From assembly GCF_963169125.1 (NCBI RefSeq), contig NC_084793.1, forward strand, positions 212,996,652-213,060,651: a stretch of 64,000 nucleotides of DNA, given 5' to 3'. The position numbers and the translations under genes are program-made. The notes beneath the pieces were generated by a model. The model was not told where the DNA came from and ran no database searches. It worked only from the letters and a program-made list of their open reading frames with translations. Every line of letters starts with the position of its first letter. Position 1 is the stretch's first letter. The DNA comes from Humulus lupulus (Eukaryota > Streptophyta > Magnoliopsida > Rosales > Cannabaceae). This document shows positions 22,007-32,966 of this stretch, piece by piece.

Positions 22007-22897
22007 AGAGTGGAACCGAGCAGCTATGTTTAAAAATGTATGGTCAATTGCAACAAAAAAAGATAATCTATGGGTTAAGTGGGTTCATAGTGTGTATATA
22101 AAGAATGAGGAGTGGTGGAGATACAAGGCTCCGCCCCCTAGTAGCTGGTACTGGAGGAAATTAGTGATGCTTAAAGATCAAGTTAAACAGATTATGGACC
22201 CTGGGCAGTTTACACAGAAGGTTTATCAGATTTCCTACGGGTATAAAATACTTATACAGGGGCAAGAAAAGTTTCATTGGAGCAAAGCAGTCTGGGGGAG
22301 GTTCAACATACCCAAACATAGCTTTATACTTTGGCTTGCAGTACAGCATAGACTCAAAACCAGGTATAGACTTTGCCGATTCAATATAGCAGAGGAATCA
22401 ACTTGCATTCTCTGCACTAGAGCAGAAGAATCAAGAGCCCATCTATTTTTTGAATGCTCATTCTCTCAGGAATGCCTTTGTCAAATGAAGACTTGGCTGA
22501 GATGGAAAGCTCATACAAAATCGCTGCAAGGACTACTTCGATGGATAGATAGGAGCAGGAGAAGCAGATTTCAGAAGAAAGTGCTGGCTGCCTCAGTTGC
22601 TTCGTTGGTTTATCATTTATGGCAGGCTAGAAATTCCAAACTCTGGCATTCAAGCATTATTTCTCCCACGTTGTTAGTTCAGGAAGCCAAATGGCAACTT
22701 AAAACTAGGATAACATGTATAATGCCGAAGCAAATAGAACAAGTTGATAGGGAATGGTATGAATTTTTATAGCTTTGATTTTTTATAGATTTGTTTCTAC
22801 ATTGTATAGAGAACGGGCCTTATTTCAATAGGTGCCTTTAGGTTGTAAATTTGTAAGTGGAGTAATGAATAGTTGCTGATTCATCAAAAAAAAAAAA
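22007..22897 (+). mobile_element. 5'-truncated LINE-1-type insertion with 12-bp target duplication
   Basis: AAAAGGGGTCTC occurs at 21995-22006 and again at 22898-22909, flanking an 891-bp insert that ends in an A-run beginning at 22886. The run merges into the AAAA of the second duplicate, so the boundary can shift by up to four bases. The insert carries the C-terminal end of a LINE ORF2, a short 3' UTR and poly(A): the structure left by target-primed reverse transcription with 5' truncation. It lies opposite to the gypsy integrase it disrupts. Confidence 0.93.
22008..22772 (+). pseudogene. LINE ORF2 C-terminal fragment (zf-RVT region)
   Basis: The frame is open from the insertion edge to TAG 22770-22772, about 254 codons. 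It shows the zinc-binding RVT domain typical of plant LINEs: WGRFNIPKHSFILWLA, RLKTRYRLCRFN, then CILCTRAEESRAHLFFEC with the Cys/His spacing, and a Trp-containing tail (VYHLWQARNSKLWHSS). The endonuclease and RT core are missing because of 5' truncation. It has no start codon of its own; the apparent upstream reading comes from flanking gypsy DNA. No stop has accumulated, suggesting a fairly recent insertion. Confidence 0.88.
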
Positions 22898-23808
22898 AAA
22901 AGGGGTCTCCCCAGTGGTTGTGCGCAGTGTGGTCCTATAGGCCCAAAGCACATTAGGTAGCTCCTCAACCTAGGCTCTCTTCATTTTCTCTAGCTTTGTT
23001 TTTAAGTTCTTCTTAAGGACTTTGTGAATGGCCTCCACCTGCCCATTGGCCTATGGATGCAAAACAGTTTAGAAGCTTCTTCTTATTCCTTTCTCCTTAC
23101 AATACTCCTTAAACGTTTCCCCCTCAAACTGGGTGTCGTTGTCAAAAATGATTTTGTAGGGCACTCCGTACCTGCAGACAATGAATTTGTTGACAAAGGT
23201 GGTGATCTGCTTGGCCGTTATTTTTACTAGGGGTTTTGATTCAACCCACTTGGTGAAGTAATCTACTACTACGACTGCGTACTTCGCTCCACTCCTGCCT
23301 GCGGGAAGGGCGTCGATCAGGTCTATCCCCCAAATAGAAAAAGGCCAAGGGCTGGTCAGGCTAGTTAGCTCATTTAGGGGCTTCTGGAAGTAGTTTGCGT
23401 GTCTCTGACATTTGTCACACTTTCTCGCGAAGTCACTTCCATCCTTCTCACTAGAGGACCAGTAGTACCCTTGCCTCATGACTTTTGTGGCCGTGGATGG
23501 CCCACTCGCATGGGTTCTGCATTTGCCCTCATGTATTTCATACAAAAAATTCATTGCCTCATCTTCATCAACACACAACAAGAGTGGCACAGAAAACCCT
23601 CTCTTGTACAAGACTCCATCTACTAAGGTGTACCGGGCAGCTCTATACACCAGCCTCTGAGCCTCCCTCTTGTCTGTTGGTAGAGCTCCATCCTTCAGTT
23701 AGTTTATAATTGGGTTGGTCCACAACCCTTTTGGGGTGCTGATCATATGAACGTCTGCTTCAATGATGCTGCCTGGACAAGTACTCCACAGGTACGGACT
23801 CGGGGTAT

Positions 23809-24190
23809 CCTCATCCTTGGTGGAAGCCAGCTTTGCGAGGGCGTCGGCATGGGTATTCCTCTTTCTTGGGATTTTCTCTATGCTATACCCCTCCAATTGC
23901 CCCAGATAGCCTTTTACCCTTTTTAAGTATGCGGCCATCTTAGGACCCCTTGCCTGATACTCGCCCTTCACCTAGAATACCACCAACTATGAGTCGCTAA
24001 AAATGTGTAAATGTGTTACCTTTAGCCCCTGGGCCAACCGCAATCCAGCTAGGAGCGCTTCGTACTCTGCCTCGTTGTTTCAGGCTTTAAACCCAAATCA
24101 TATCGCACAATACATCTTGTGTCCTCTGGGTCCAGCTCCCTCTTCGTTGGATGCTCCATCCATATGGAGGCTCCATTCCTCAAACTTCAT
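23809..24190 (-). pseudogene. Second (archaeal-type) RNase H of Tat element 2
   Basis: The domain opens WSLHMDGASNEEGAG; the Asp is present, but the reading changes frame before the Glu motif. The later part reads MKGEYQARGPKMAAYLKRV, KIPRKRNTHADALAKLAS, with the final acidic motif. It lies between the first RNase H and integrase, again the Tat signature. Stops near 23972 and 24000 break it. Confidence 0.75.
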
Positions 24191-25593
24191 TTCCTCTCCT
24201 TTTCCGACCGACTGACCCTCTCCTATATCTCCTTCTTCATTTGGTCGATAGGTGAACTCCACTATGAAGTCTGCAAGCACTTGCCCATTGATGGAGGTCC
24301 TTGGGGTATATGTGATGTCGAATTGACTTAACTCAATCGACCATTTCGTCAGTCTCCCTGAGGTTTCAGGTTTGTGCAAGACCTATCTTAAAGGGCTATT
24401 AATGAGTACCTCGATTGCATGGGCGTGGAAGTAGGGCCTTAACTTTCTTGAGGCCACGACTAATGCGTATGCTAACTTCTCTATCTCTGGGTATCGATTT
24501 TCCGCATCTACCAATCGTTTACTAATGTAGTACATGGGTTGTTGATGATTCTTCTCTCCTTTAACCAGGGCAGCGATTATGGCATGCTCGGATACTACCA
24601 AGTATAAGTATAGCCTTTCGCCCTTTTCAGGTTTAGCCAACAAGGGCGGCTTCCCTAGATGTTCCTTCAAATTGGTAAAAGTGTCCTCACAATCTCCATC
24701 CCAAGCAAACTTTTTGCTCCCTTTTAGGATGTTGAAGAAGTGAATCTGTTAAGGGTTTCTACCCATCCCGTTAGACATTGCACCTCTTTCTTGCTCTTGG
24801 GTGGATTCATTTCTACCAAATCTTATCAGGGTTAGCTTCAATGCTTGTGGAGTTGACCATGAAACCCAAGAACTTTCCTAAGAGACTCTGAAAGTGCACT
24901 TGAGTGGATCCAGCTTCATTCGGTACCTCTAGAGTGTGTCGAACATCTCACTTACGTTCCCATTGAGTTCTCCAGCATTTTTTCTCTTCACCAACATATC
25001 ATCAATGTATACCTCCATGTTCCTTCCTATCTAGTTAGCGAACATTTTGTTCACCAATCTCTGATAGGTGGCACCTACGTTTTTCAATCCAAAAGGCACC
25101 ACTTTGTAGCAGTAGAGTCCTTTATCCGTTATGAATGAAGTATGTTCATCGTCAGCTAGGTTCATGGGTATCTGATTCTATAAAGAGTAAGCATCCATGA
25201 AGCTAAGTAACTCATGTTCGGCTGTTGCCTCCACCAGTTGATCTATTCTTGGAAGCGGAAAGCTGTCCTTGGGACAAGCCTTATCGAGGTTAGAGAAGTC
25301 CACACAAGTCCTCCATTTCCATTTGGTTTTGGGAATAGTACGGGGTTCGATACCCATAAGGGATAGAATCATTCACGAATAAACCCATTCGCCTCCAATT
25401 TATTAATCTCCTCCTTCAAGGTGGCATATCTTTCCGGGTCGAGCGCTCGTCTTTTCTGCCTGACGGGCCTTGCCTCGGGGGTGATATTTAAATGATGGCA
25501 CATGGTGGAAGGATCTATCCCCACCATGTCTTCGTGACTCCAAGTGAATACATCCAGATTTTCCTTCAGAAACCTCACTAATTTTTCCTTCAT
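24191..25593 (-). pseudogene. Tat element 2 reverse transcriptase and first RNase H
   Basis: Upstream parts are open: ENLDVFTWSHEDMVG, RQKRRALDPERYATLKEE (25369-25593), then CVDFSNLDKACPKDSFPLP and ELLSFMDAYSL (25178-25372). The active-site box reads MEVYIDDMLVK near 24985-25015, so both Asp are kept, but several stops and shifts separate it from the RNase H (LYLYLVVSEHAIIAALV, 24383-24670). Confidence 0.8.
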
Positions 25594-26174
25594 GTCGTCT
25601 TGAAGGTTTTCCCCACCTTCAACTTTCGTAATGGCTCTTCCATCACCATAATTTCTTCTAACTCCTCCACAAGTTCGGCCCCTAGCTCCTCTGTGACTCT
25701 GGGGTCTATTTCCTGCGGGTTTTCACCTCCATGTACTACCATCGCCATTGGTTCCCGCAGTTTTACAGACGTGCGGAGGGATGTGTTATAACACTCCCTC
25801 GCTTCTCTCTGTTCCCCTTTCATACTCGCTATTCCCCCAGGAGTTGGGAACTTGACACCTAGGTGATATATTGAAGTTATCGCTTTCAATTCTCTTAGGG
25901 ATGGTCTCCCCAATACCGCGTTGAAAGCTGAAGCACAGTCTACCATGACAAAGTTTTCCATGATAGTGGTTTGTCTGGGTTGTTCTCCCATGGTGAGTGC
26001 CAATTTGATTACCCCTGAGGGTTGTATTGAATCCCCCGTGAATCCGTATAGGGAAAATTGGCAGGGTCTCAATTGTCTGACGCCCAAACCCATCTTCTCC
26101 AATGCGGGGCGATACAAGATATCCACAGAACTTCCGTTGTCTATGAGGACCTGATGCACCCGCATGTTGGCCAA
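25590..26174 (-). pseudogene. Tat element 2 aspartic protease region
   Basis: The active-site motif is VLIDNGSSVDILYRPALEKM; the second block reads AFNAVLGRPSLRELKA and YHLGVKFPTPGGIAS. The frame is open for 194 codons and overlaps the RT frame start at 25590 by a few bases. As in elements 1 and 3, a Glu-rich linker joins protease to RT. Confidence 0.8.
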
Positions 26175-28290
26175 CTAGATTGTCAACACCAAAGGATCAT
26201 TGTGGGGGAAGTGCACCCCTCGTGCATCCTCCTCCATGAAAGTGATTGAGTCATTTTCTCCCTTAAAAATCTTCGGGGGTCGTTGCTCCAAGCTCATGAC
26301 ACACAGTGGTGGACTCCGTCTGGCTTCTCTAGCGTACCTGTCTCGACCCTTCCTGGACTCTCCTCCAAACCCTAGACCTCCTAAGATCGTTCTCAATTCT
26401 CCTTGTATTTTCGGGGCTCTTTCTCGGGCCTGAGGTAATGCTGGCCCATCCTCCGATTTCTGATTTTCCCTTCTGACATATTTGCCTAGGTGCCCCCTAC
26501 GTATGAGCTCTTCAATTTCTTCCTTCAAATGGGTGCACTCTGCTGTGGTATGGTCGATGTCCTTGTGGTATTGGCAGTATTTGCTAGGGTCCCTCTTGGA
26601 CCGGTATTTTCTCATCTGCGGGGGTCTCTTGAAGGGAACTCGACCTTCATTCATGAGGTAGATATGTTCTCTGGTGTCTGTCAGGTTTGTATAAAAGGTG
26701 TAAGTCGTTTGCCTGGGGTCGCTTCCGCGTTTGGGCCTTCTCTGGTGGTCATCTCTCGGCCCCTCATACACCCTCTTCTTTTTTGCCACGTTCGACCCTT
26801 CATGGGCTGAAGGTTTGACATGGGATTCATTATTTTTCTGCCTTTAGGTTCTCATGGCCATCCTCGACACGAATGTACTTTTGTGCCCTTTCGTAGAAGT
26901 CATCTAAGTCGGTGACTTCCCTTTTGAGCATACTATCCCAAAGCTTGCTACATGGGCACACTACAGTCGAGATTGCCATCTTGATTTCTCCCCTGGTCAG
27001 GCTTCCCACTTTGGCCACCTCCATGTTGAACCTATGAATATAGCTCTTCAAGCTTTCTCCTTCACCTTGCTTTATGTTAGCGAGACAGGTTCCCGGCATG
27101 GTGTAATCACGTATGGCATGATGTTGTTAGAGAAACTCGTCATAAAATTGTTGCCATGACCTAATGGTCCCCGGCCTCAGCCTCTTAAACCATTTGTATG
27201 CAGGCCGTTTCAGCGTGACAGTGAAACAGTGACACCTTGCTCTGCTATTGATCCCTCTCAGCTTCATTAAATTGTTGAAGGCGTCCAAGTGGTACTTGGG
27301 GTCCGAGGTACCCTTGTATGGGGTCATATGAGGTTCTTTAAAGTTGGCAGAGAGTCGTTCCAACTGGATTTCTCATGTCAAAGGTGACTCATAGTCGAAC
27401 TCTTTGTTGTTAATGTGCCCCCCAGACGTCGTGACAATCTTGCTCCGAAGGCTCCTCATTTCGGTGTCTAGCTCCTATCGCCTCCTATGCAAGGAATCCC
27501 TCAACTCGGTAGGACTGACATTTCTATTCTCTCTGCCCTTCGGAGTGGCCATAGGAGGTGTCATCCTTACTTCTGACCTCCTCCCATTGAGCTTTTCCCA
27601 TAGGTTAGGTGGTGCCTCCTTAGAGGTGACTTCGGCTTCATTCTTACGGCCATCGTTGTCGCTCCACCTTTGCTCCTAGGGGTATTTCGCCGACCTAGCT
27701 CCCTCATGGTACCTTTTCTAGGGGGTGTTGCAGGTGGAAAGTTGGGTTCTCTCATCATCGATAGGGACAATGGTTTCCCCTCCTTCTCGCTCTTTCTCTT
27801 TATGCTTTGGAAGGGGGTATGCTCGACTTTCCTTGTAGAAGGCCGTTTAAAACCTCCTGAATGTTCTCTAGCGTGATTTCCAACCTTTGGTTCTTCTTGT
27901 GTAACTCGCAAATCTTGTACTCATAGAAGCGAGTCCTTGAGATGGAACTCACTAAGTGTACTTGGGGACTCTTGCCTGGCCTACGCGTTGAGGGACCCGG
28001 GTCTCGGTGGCCAAAGCATGGTGCCACCGGGGGCCGGGGATGTGGGTGCGCTGGTGGCTCTGGATGACCTCTGTCGGGTTGGATAGCCGGGGATGATGCT
28101 TCCTTCTCCTCCCTTGGGGGAGGACATTCCTTCGGCATATCTCCATGCTTAGGCGGAGCATGGTCTTTCCTGGAGGCCCTCAATTGCTCTCCGTCCAGGT
28201 GAACCTCAACATCTTGTAGTTGTCGCAAGCGCTTTGAACGCCTTGGAATTTTTCCTTGTCGGAAGTGAAAAAACGTTGGCTTGATTCTTG
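26175..28290 (-). pseudogene. Tat element 2 gag
   Basis: Read from the primer-binding site leftwards: a Pro/His-rich N-terminal part (about 27820-28290), a coiled segment YKICELHKKNQRLEITLENI, a basic region, then the retrotrans_gag core (27127-27363: YKGTSDPKYHLDAFNNLM, AYKWFKRLRPGTIRSW; 26830-27099: IKQGEGESLKSYIHRFN). The zinc knuckle CQYHKDIDHTTAECTHLK is at about 26495-26560. Stops near 27100 and 27365 and shifts around 27570 and 27800 split it. I could not choose a start codon with confidence. Confidence 0.75.
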
Positions 28291-28293
28291 TTC

Positions 28294-28314
28294 TTCCCAC
28301 AGACGGAGCCAAAT
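28294..28314 (-). promoter_or_regulatory. Primer-binding-site candidate of element 2
   Basis: Directly next to the LTR terminus GTCAACA, the minus strand reads ATTTGGCTCCGTCTGTGGGA. This differs from the site shared by elements 1 and 3, so element 2 appears to use another tRNA. I did not identify the tRNA. Confidence 0.55.
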
Positions 28315-28746
28315 TGTTGACGGCAGAAACTCGACAGCCAAATATGGATGGAAAACTTAAAGACTTAATCAATGTCTCATGAACGTAAAAGAACTTATAG
28401 AAATTTCAAAGAAGATTGCAGGTGAACCGTAGAAGAACAACTAGTATAGTGCTCTTATAATAGTCTGATCTTAAAAGAATTTTCCAACCCCTTAGTTTGA
28501 GGGGTCGAAGCTGATTTATAGATGAGCTCTAATGGCCCCTGATACAAGGTGGTCCTAGGGGACAAGATCGTACATAGGCACATTGTCAGGGTAGTGGTGC
28601 AGGGCGTAGTGGTGTAGAGAGTCGTGGTGTCAGCTCTGGCACATGGTTAGGGACGTACGGAACATGCTATCACTTCCCGTACTAGTTCGTGTCGCCACTA
28701 ATTGTCGGGTATAGATGTCAGAATCACTCCTCTGCCTTTCTCAGGG
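28315..28746 (-). repeat. 5' LTR of Tat element 2, truncated outer side
   Basis: It starts TGTTGACGGCAG on the plus strand and matches the left LTR for about 430 bp, up to CTCAGGGT. Beyond that the left LTR continues with unrelated DNA, while here copia-1 sequence begins. This is either the natural LTR edge or, more likely given the missing copia stretch, a deletion breakpoint. Confidence 0.75.
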
Positions 28747-30698
28747 TATCTCAAAGTGTGGGGGTGCCTTGCTTACTACAAGAGCACGGAGCCTAAAAGG
28801 ACCAAGTTTGGTCCAAGGGCCATCAAATGTGTATTTGTAGGCTACGCCTCAGATAGCAAGGCCTATAGGCTGTTAGACTTGGAGTCTAATGTAATAATTA
28901 AATCAAGAGAAGTTGAGTTCTTTGAGAATTTGTTATACAGTGACAATAAGTCTCAAGAAGAGATCTCATTAGAATGAACTCAAGAAGAGTTACCTTCAAG
29001 GGTTGTAGAGCAACCGATATTGCCTAGAAGAAGCCAAAGGCTTAAAGTGGGTGGATCACAAAATAAAACCTCTCAAGTGGAGACTCTTTACCTAGTAGTG
29101 GGAAACCACAACGGAGACACTTGGAAGTATACTATGGTACTACAAGTGGAGGATGATCCTAAAACTTTCCAAGAAGCTATGTCCTCAAGGGGCTCTAACT
29201 TTTGGAAAGAGGCAATAAATGATGAGATGGATTCAATTATGTCTAACCATACTTGGGATATTGTTGATCTACCACAAGGATCAAAGCCAATAGGTTGCAA
29301 TTGGGTATTTCGCAGAAAATACAACACTAATGAGACCATTCAAGCCTATAGGGCAAGATTGGTGGCCAAAGAGTTTAGACAAAGGGAGGCATAGATTATT
29401 TTGATACCTATGCACTGGTTGCAAGGACAACATCTATAAGAATGTTGTTTTCCTTATCATCAATACACAACCTATATGTTCATCAATTGGATGTCAAAAC
29501 GACAATCCTAAATGGTAACCTCGGTGAGGAGGTGCACATGGAACAACCAAAATGGTTTGTTCTAAGGGAAATGAACATAAGGTGTGTAAGCTTATTAAAT
29601 CATTATATGGTTTCAAATAAGCACCAAAACAATGGCATTAGAAGTTTGGATGAAACCATTATTTCGGATGAGTTTAGACATAATAGTGCGAACAAGTGTT
29701 TATACTCTAAGACTTGTGATGACTATGTCATCCTAGTGTGTCTATATGTTGATGATATGTTGATATTAAGTATTGACATGAAAGGAATAATAGAAATAAA
29801 GAGGTTTCTATCTTCTGACTTCAAGATGAAGGACCTTGGAGAGGTTGATACCATACTAGGTATCAAAATTAGAAGAAATGTGAAAGGATATGGCTTAGGT
29901 CAAGCTCATTATGTTGAGAAAATGCTTGACAAGTTTGTTCATCTTAATATCCAAGAGGCAAACACATCCTTTGATTCAATTCTAAAGCTTGAAAAGAATG
30001 AAGGGATAACGGTGGCTCAACTAGAGTATGCAAGTGTGATTGGGAGCTTGATGTATGCCGCACGTTGTACTATAGCGAACATTGCATTTGTTGTTAGTAA
30101 AATAAGTATGCTTACTAGCAACCCAAGTATCATAAATTGGAAGGTCGTGGAAAGAGTGTTTGGATACCTTAAAAGGACCAAAGAGTTATGCCTCCAATAT
30201 TATAAGTTTCCTAAGATACTTGAGGGAAATTTCAACGCAAGTTGGATATCCGGTGTACGAGATAATCTCTCCACAACTGGTTGGGTGTTCACCCTTGGTG
30301 GGGGTGTCATTTATTTGGGATCTAAGAAACAAATATGTATATGTCACTCAACCATTGAGTCCGAGTTTGTAGCTCTAGCGGCAACTGAAAAAGAGGTCGA
30401 GTGGCTAAGAGATCTCATGATGGAGATACCAAAAATTATGGTTGATGTATTAACGATTTTGATACATTGTGATAATCAAGCCACTTTGATTAGAGCTTAC
30501 AAGAAGATATATAATGGGAAGTTTAGACATATAACTCTAAGACATGACTATGTGAGGGAATTGATTAATAAGAGTGTCATATCAATTTCATATGTCAAAT
30601 CTTGTGAGAAATTAGTGGAATCATTTACCAAACCTCTTGGGAGAGATTTGGTGAGTTCTACAAATAGAGGGATGAGACTAAAACTCCTTGACCAATAG
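28747..30698 (+). pseudogene. Copia-1 right part: integrase end, reverse transcriptase, RNase H
   Basis: The reading resumes with YLKVWGCLAYYKSTEPKR, typical of the copia integrase tail, then a stop at 28975 and the linker. RT blocks: GCNWVFRRKYNTNETIQAYR, VHQLDVKTTILNGNLGEEV, active-site box CLYVDDMLIL (both Asp kept) and KDLGEVDTILGIKI. RNase H: STIESEFVALAATEKEVEWL and IHCDNQATLIR, ending RLKLLDQ at a stop near 30698. A stop at 29392-29394 with a frame change divides it. A deletion near 29590-29680 shortens the palm region. Flanked by element 2 on the left and its own 3' LTR on the right. Confidence 0.85.
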
Positions 30699-31249
30699 AT
30701 TCCCCAATGATGGAAACCCAACTCAAAACTTGTATACATCAAGTGTAGAGTTCAATGGGTAAGAATAAGTCATTGATAAGGGAATAGTTTCAACATTAAT
30801 GACTTAAAAGTCCCATCTAGGATGAGTTAATGTTGATTTTTACCGGACATGAGGGTTAAGCCATAGGCTTTTAATGAAATTCAGTTGAAGAGCAGCAAGC
30901 ATCTCTAAGGTAGCAAAGATACTGTAAGAATTTCACCTATGTGAACCTAGAGGTGGTGCTGCCTCTCAAGAGAGTAGGAGTTTTCTCTCCAGGTGGTTCA
31001 TGAATGGGTCAAGAACAAGGCCATAAAAGTGCTAAGCGTGAAAAGTGGGAAATACATGAGTAATCAGGTAAAAGTGTGTGAGACATTACTGGTTTTTATC
31101 TCTAGGAATGTTGGGTTCAATCTTTTAAGATCGGTAGAAGCTTTGTTGTGTCTTCACTAAGATACAGTTAAAATCCAAAAGGTACTTTATTTTATGCATT
31201 AATATCGTTTGGCTAAAGGATTGAGGATGTATTTAACCAAGTGGGGGAT
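30699..31249 (+). other. Copia-1 3' untranslated region with polypurine tract
   Basis: No gene is present. The stretch ends in AACCAAGTGGGGGAT (about 31235-31249), a copia-type polypurine tract directly before TGTAATTC, the LTR start. Confidence 0.75.
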
Positions 31250-32086
31250 TGTAATTCTTGGTTAAATACATGGTGAAAATGGTTAGACATAAAAAAGTGC
31301 AAAAACCATAACGATAAGTCAACATGTGAGAGTTGACTTTCTGTATAGGCATTTATAAGTCATCTTTTTGGGTCCAAATTGTTTCTTTGGAGTATTTAAG
31401 AGTACCCAAAAAGTTGGGAGAATTTGTGGATATTTTGAGACAAATTTTGGAGCACCAAGTCAGAGGGACAAGCGTTGCGTCACCTCTAGGAGGTGACGCG
31501 TCACTCATCTTTGAAGAGACTACCCAAGCGACACATCGCCTGCTTCTAGGCGATGCATTGCATGGGTGCAGGCAACTTAATACATGTCCATACAGTGATG
31601 TGTTTTTTGATCCAAAATTCAAATTAAAATGCTCTAATCTCATTGGTTGAGTCTAATGAGGGTTCCTATACCATTAAAGGGTTTATTTGAGTTAATTGGT
31701 GAATTGATCACTCACCTCTCTCTCTCTAAAAACCCTTTCTCTCTCTAACTTTCAAGATTACTAATTTTATCCAAGATCTTCATCAAGAAAGCTTACTTGC
31801 ATGAAGATTCAAGGCTTGTGAATCTCAATCTCATTCCATTGTAGTAACTTCAAGGAATCTCACGGAGGAGGCTAGGAATAGAGATTTTCAGACAACAAAT
31901 CTTCATTTGTGTCAAGCCTTGGTTACATTTTGTGGTTCACATAAAATCATAGACTTGTGATTTTATGTATCAAGGTTCTTCAACAATAAAGGTCAATTCT
32001 ACTACTTGTTTATTTGTGTTATGTACTTTGTAATCTTCTTCCATTAGAGTTTAGATTATCATTGTTTATTGCTTTGAGTTGTAACA
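31250..32086 (+). repeat. Copia-1 3' LTR
   Basis: It starts TGTAATTCTTGG just after the polypurine tract. The right end GTTGTAACA at about 32086 is chosen because it gives a TGT...ACA structure and because different sequence (gene C) follows; no 5' LTR is available to confirm this. Inside, CTCTCTCTCT runs (about 31718-31745) precede an AAGATCTTCATCAAG-type leader typical of the transcribed LTR. Confidence 0.65.
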
Positions 32087-32149
32087 TACAAAACTAAGGT
32101 TGTAGCCTCAAATCCCCAATAATTTATGTGGACTACAACCATCTCCTGA

Positions 32150-32966
32150 GACTTGATGGAATTCCTGAAGCGGGTCAGGTCCAAGTTGTTGATGTGCTGC
32201 CCCCTTTGGAAAAGTCCCATGTCTACTAGGTTCTCCTCCATAACCAGGTTGTTGAGCTCTAGGTCCACATCATGGAGCTCATTCATCTCCTCCACACGAT
32301 CTTGAAACGCCTGGACAAAAGGCGTACGACGGAAAGGACCTAAGCAAAGGAAGACAACTAAGTATAAAAGTAGTTATGAGTGGTGGAGAAAAAAAGCTCA
32401 GAAGGTAACAAGAAACTTACCAACCCTGGAGAACTCAAAAATTAGAGTGGGGTTCGTCCGGAGTGAGAAGCCACTGGTGAAGAATAAATGAACCTTGAAG
32501 TCACTTGCATGGCTCTCATTGAGGTAAAGGGCCTTGTACGTGACATTGGAGAACTTCATGAGGGTATAGTTACTGTCAAGATCAATCCATTTCTTCTTCA
32601 AGCAATCCTGGAAGATGTAGAAATATAAAATTTGTACTGGAGAAGGCTCGGGCTAGTTTCTTCTTCGGTACATGACATACAGGCCTGCGAGGACCCTGTA
32701 GCCACTTGGGATCAGCTGGAAATGAGCAATCCCCATGAACTTCAAAAAATTGACAAGTATTGATGTAGGGCCAAGGTTGCTCCAGCATGAAGGTGCGACT
32801 GGCTCCAAACTCTGAGGCCATACACGCTCTGATGAGATCTCTTCATCTCCCAGCAAAGACAGATGAGATGGTCCTCACCCCCAATCCCGTAGTGGTTCAT
32901 GATGCTGGTCATTGCATCAGGGTGCTTCAACTTTGTATAAATAGTGTTGGACTTGTTAATCAAGTC
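32150..32966 (-). pseudogene. Orphan antisense-type gene C (Transposase_28-like domain)
   Basis: On the minus strand one exon (32966 to 32421) shows NFLKFMGIAHFQLIPSGYR, VLAGLYVMYRRR, ILYFYIFQDCLKKK and KVHLFFTSGF, the 'QL-P-W/Y' type core of the putative gypsy-type transposon family. A donor GTAAGT at 32420 and an acceptor TTGCTTAG at 32340 define an intron of about 80 bp. The next exon (32339 to about 32150) is acidic (EEMNELHDVDLELNNL). The intron sits just after the domain, as in gene B. A stop near 32650 and a frame change near 32860 break it. A gypsy LTR cuts its 5' end at 32967. No gag-pol of the parent element is adjacent. Confidence 0.65.

Larger units (their letters stand above)
21584..23650 (-). 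pseudogene. Tat element 2 integrase, split by a LINE
   Basis: N-terminal zinc-binding residues (HEGKCRTHASG, CDKC) lead to the core: IWGIDLIDALP, FDNDTQFEGETF and, past a stop near 23055, ANGQVEAIHKVL. All three acidic positions are kept. The block RTTTGETPFALAYGCEA is interrupted after its first residues by the LINE at 22007-22897 and is contiguous once the insert and one duplicate copy are ignored. The C-terminal part ends WNAEHLMKYYH, with a stop just upstream of 21584. A stop near 21812 and one near 22965 also occur. Confidence 0.85.
11392..28746 (-). mobile_element. Tat-lineage Ty3/gypsy element 2, nested in copia-1
   Basis: Both LTRs, primer-binding site, gag, protease, RT/RNase H, second RNase H, integrase and a convergent antisense gene are present. 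The left (3') LTR at 11392 and right (5') LTR at 28315 share about 430 bp; I count about 36 differences, roughly 92% identity. Copia sequence flanks both sides. No target duplication is seen, and the right LTR ends abruptly with about 190 bp of copia missing, so a deletion at the right junction is likely. Three later insertions lie inside: a solo LTR, an unidentified AT-rich element and a LINE. Confidence 0.85.

Noticed and set aside
30699..31249. An envelope-like or additional gene after copia-1 RNase H
   Set aside because: No open frame of useful length or membrane-segment pattern is present; it is a 3' untranslated region ending in a polypurine tract.
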